Notes under the pieces: model-generated | Databases searched by the model: none | What the model was told of the DNA's origin: nothing | Seen by the model: the letters and a program-made list of their open reading frames with translations, nothing else | Program-made: the position numbers and the translations under genes | Shown here: in pieces, positions 63,621-64,000 of the stretch | How positions within the stretch are numbered: position 1 is the first letter of the stretch | How the letters are laid out: each line of letters starts with the position of its first letter | Assembly: GCA_045565285.1 (NCBI GenBank) | Contig: JBJLFR010000022.1 | Span: forward strand, 1 to 64,000 | DNA from: CACIIZ01 sp045565285 | Lineage (GTDB): Bacteria > Pseudomonadota > Alphaproteobacteria > Rhodobacterales > Rhodobacteraceae | Direction of reading: 5' to 3' | Length of the DNA stretch: 64,000 nucleotides

Positions 63621-64000
63621 TCAAACTCCAATATCGTGTCACCATCTGACATTATATCGCCCAATTTAAAGTTTATAGACTTAATAATACCACTTCTCTC
63701 AGAGTAAATAACATTTTCCATTTTCATTGCTTGTATTGAACAAAGTCTTTGTCCTATATCAATTAATTCACCAATATTAACATCAACAGAGACCAATAAT
63801 CCAGGCATTGGTGATATTATTTCTTTTGTACTATTAACACTACTTTTTCTAGGGACTATTGTAAAATGAGAAGATAAAAAGTCAGGAAAGATTTTTATCT
63901 CCCCTTCAAATCCATTCCACTTTACAAAAAAACCATCAGTTATCTTTTTGCACCAAAAGTATAAATTTTCTGAATTTACTTTTAATTTAATGGGTTCAGC
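63617..64000 (-). CDS. pccA: Propionyl-CoA carboxylase alpha subunit, C-terminal part
   Basis: The frame is open to the right edge and gives 128 residues. The end holds a biotin carrier domain: ISPMPGLLVSVDVNIGE and IQAMKMENVIYSE with the biotinyl Lys, ending DTILEFE. Before it comes the middle part typical of acyl-CoA carboxylase alpha chains. Adjacency to mcm makes propionyl-CoA carboxylase the best call; a methylcrotonyl-CoA enzyme is less likely. The rest lies outside the window. Confidence 0.87.
   Translation of the reverse strand, partial: AEPIKLKVNSENLYFWCKKITDGFFVKWNGFEGEIKIFPDFLSSHFTIVPRKSSVNSTKEIISPMPGLLVSVDVNIGELIDIGQRLCSIQAMKMENVIYSERSGIIKSINFKLGDIMSDGDTILEFE

Noticed and set aside
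1..64000. CRISPR array, tRNA/rRNA genes, prophage or insertion sequence
   Set aside because: No spaced direct repeats, cloverleaf-like stretches, integrase or transposase genes were seen by eye; small tRNA-like structures could still be missed without a search.

Overview
This window is a dense, clearly AT-rich stretch of bacterial chromosome with short intergenic gaps and many TAATG or ATGA start/stop overlaps. The gene content points to a free-living marine alphaproteobacterium of the streamlined type (AEGEAN-169/HIMB59-like or another low-GC lineage). This placement is inferred from gene content and base composition; there is no rRNA or marker gene here. I saw no tRNA, rRNA, CRISPR array, integrase, transposase or phage structural gene.

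Layout. (1) 1-16.5 kb is a sugar-use island: an SgcQ/BtpA-like protein next to an M42 hydrolase, a Tat-exported binding-protein ABC importer, a second FrcBCA-like importer, two FucU/RbsD mutarotases, two PfkB kinases, a Gfo/Idh/MocA oxidoreductase, a fused alpha/beta 2-oxoacid dehydrogenase E1 and a free-standing lipoyl domain. (2) 16.6-31 kb is a patchwork of single genes: GAF protein, phytanoyl-CoA dioxygenase-like protein, VOC-bicupin, pirin, haloalkane dehalogenase-like hydrolase, small unknown proteins, DUF411, acyl-CoA synthetase, rhodanese, old yellow enzyme, GST and an ABC exporter. (3) 31-39 kb handles methylated amines and betaine: an mgsABC/glxBCD-type N-methylglutamate synthase set, a ProXWV-type importer, a MipA-like outer-membrane protein and a betaine-homocysteine methyltransferase. 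(4) 39-46 kb holds peroxiredoxin, MAPEG, two EamA permeases, LysE, AEC and several broken genes. (5) 46-49.6 kb is a TAXI-type TRAP importer divergent from a cupin protein whose metal-site spacing matches DMSP lyases of the DddQ/DddL type. (6) 50-57 kb is nucleoside salvage and breakdown: upp, deoB, deoA, cdd, deoC and a two-domain ALDH16-like aldehyde dehydrogenase. (7) 57-64 kb is propionate, acrylate and acetate metabolism: prpE, maeB fused to a phosphotransacetylase-like domain, methylmalonyl-CoA mutase and the C-terminus of propionyl-CoA carboxylase alpha.

How it fits together. Nucleosides are phosphorolysed to deoxyribose phosphate and cleaved to acetaldehyde plus glyceraldehyde 3-phosphate; the ALDH and the acyl-CoA ligase can take the acetaldehyde on. 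If the cupin is a DMSP lyase, acrylate would feed PrpE, then propionyl-CoA carboxylase, methylmalonyl-CoA mutase and malic enzyme. Betaine could be imported and its methyl group used to make methionine.

Two features run across the window. All four importers with a recognisable binding-protein gene have a near-perfect stem-loop directly after that gene and before the permease. Several genes also carry single-base lesions: a frameshifted sugar permease, proV, mipA-like gene and DUF2721 gene, a stop inside a sterol desaturase-like gene, and a dead ORF with TGA at likely Trp positions. These are either real gene decay or homopolymer errors in the assembly.
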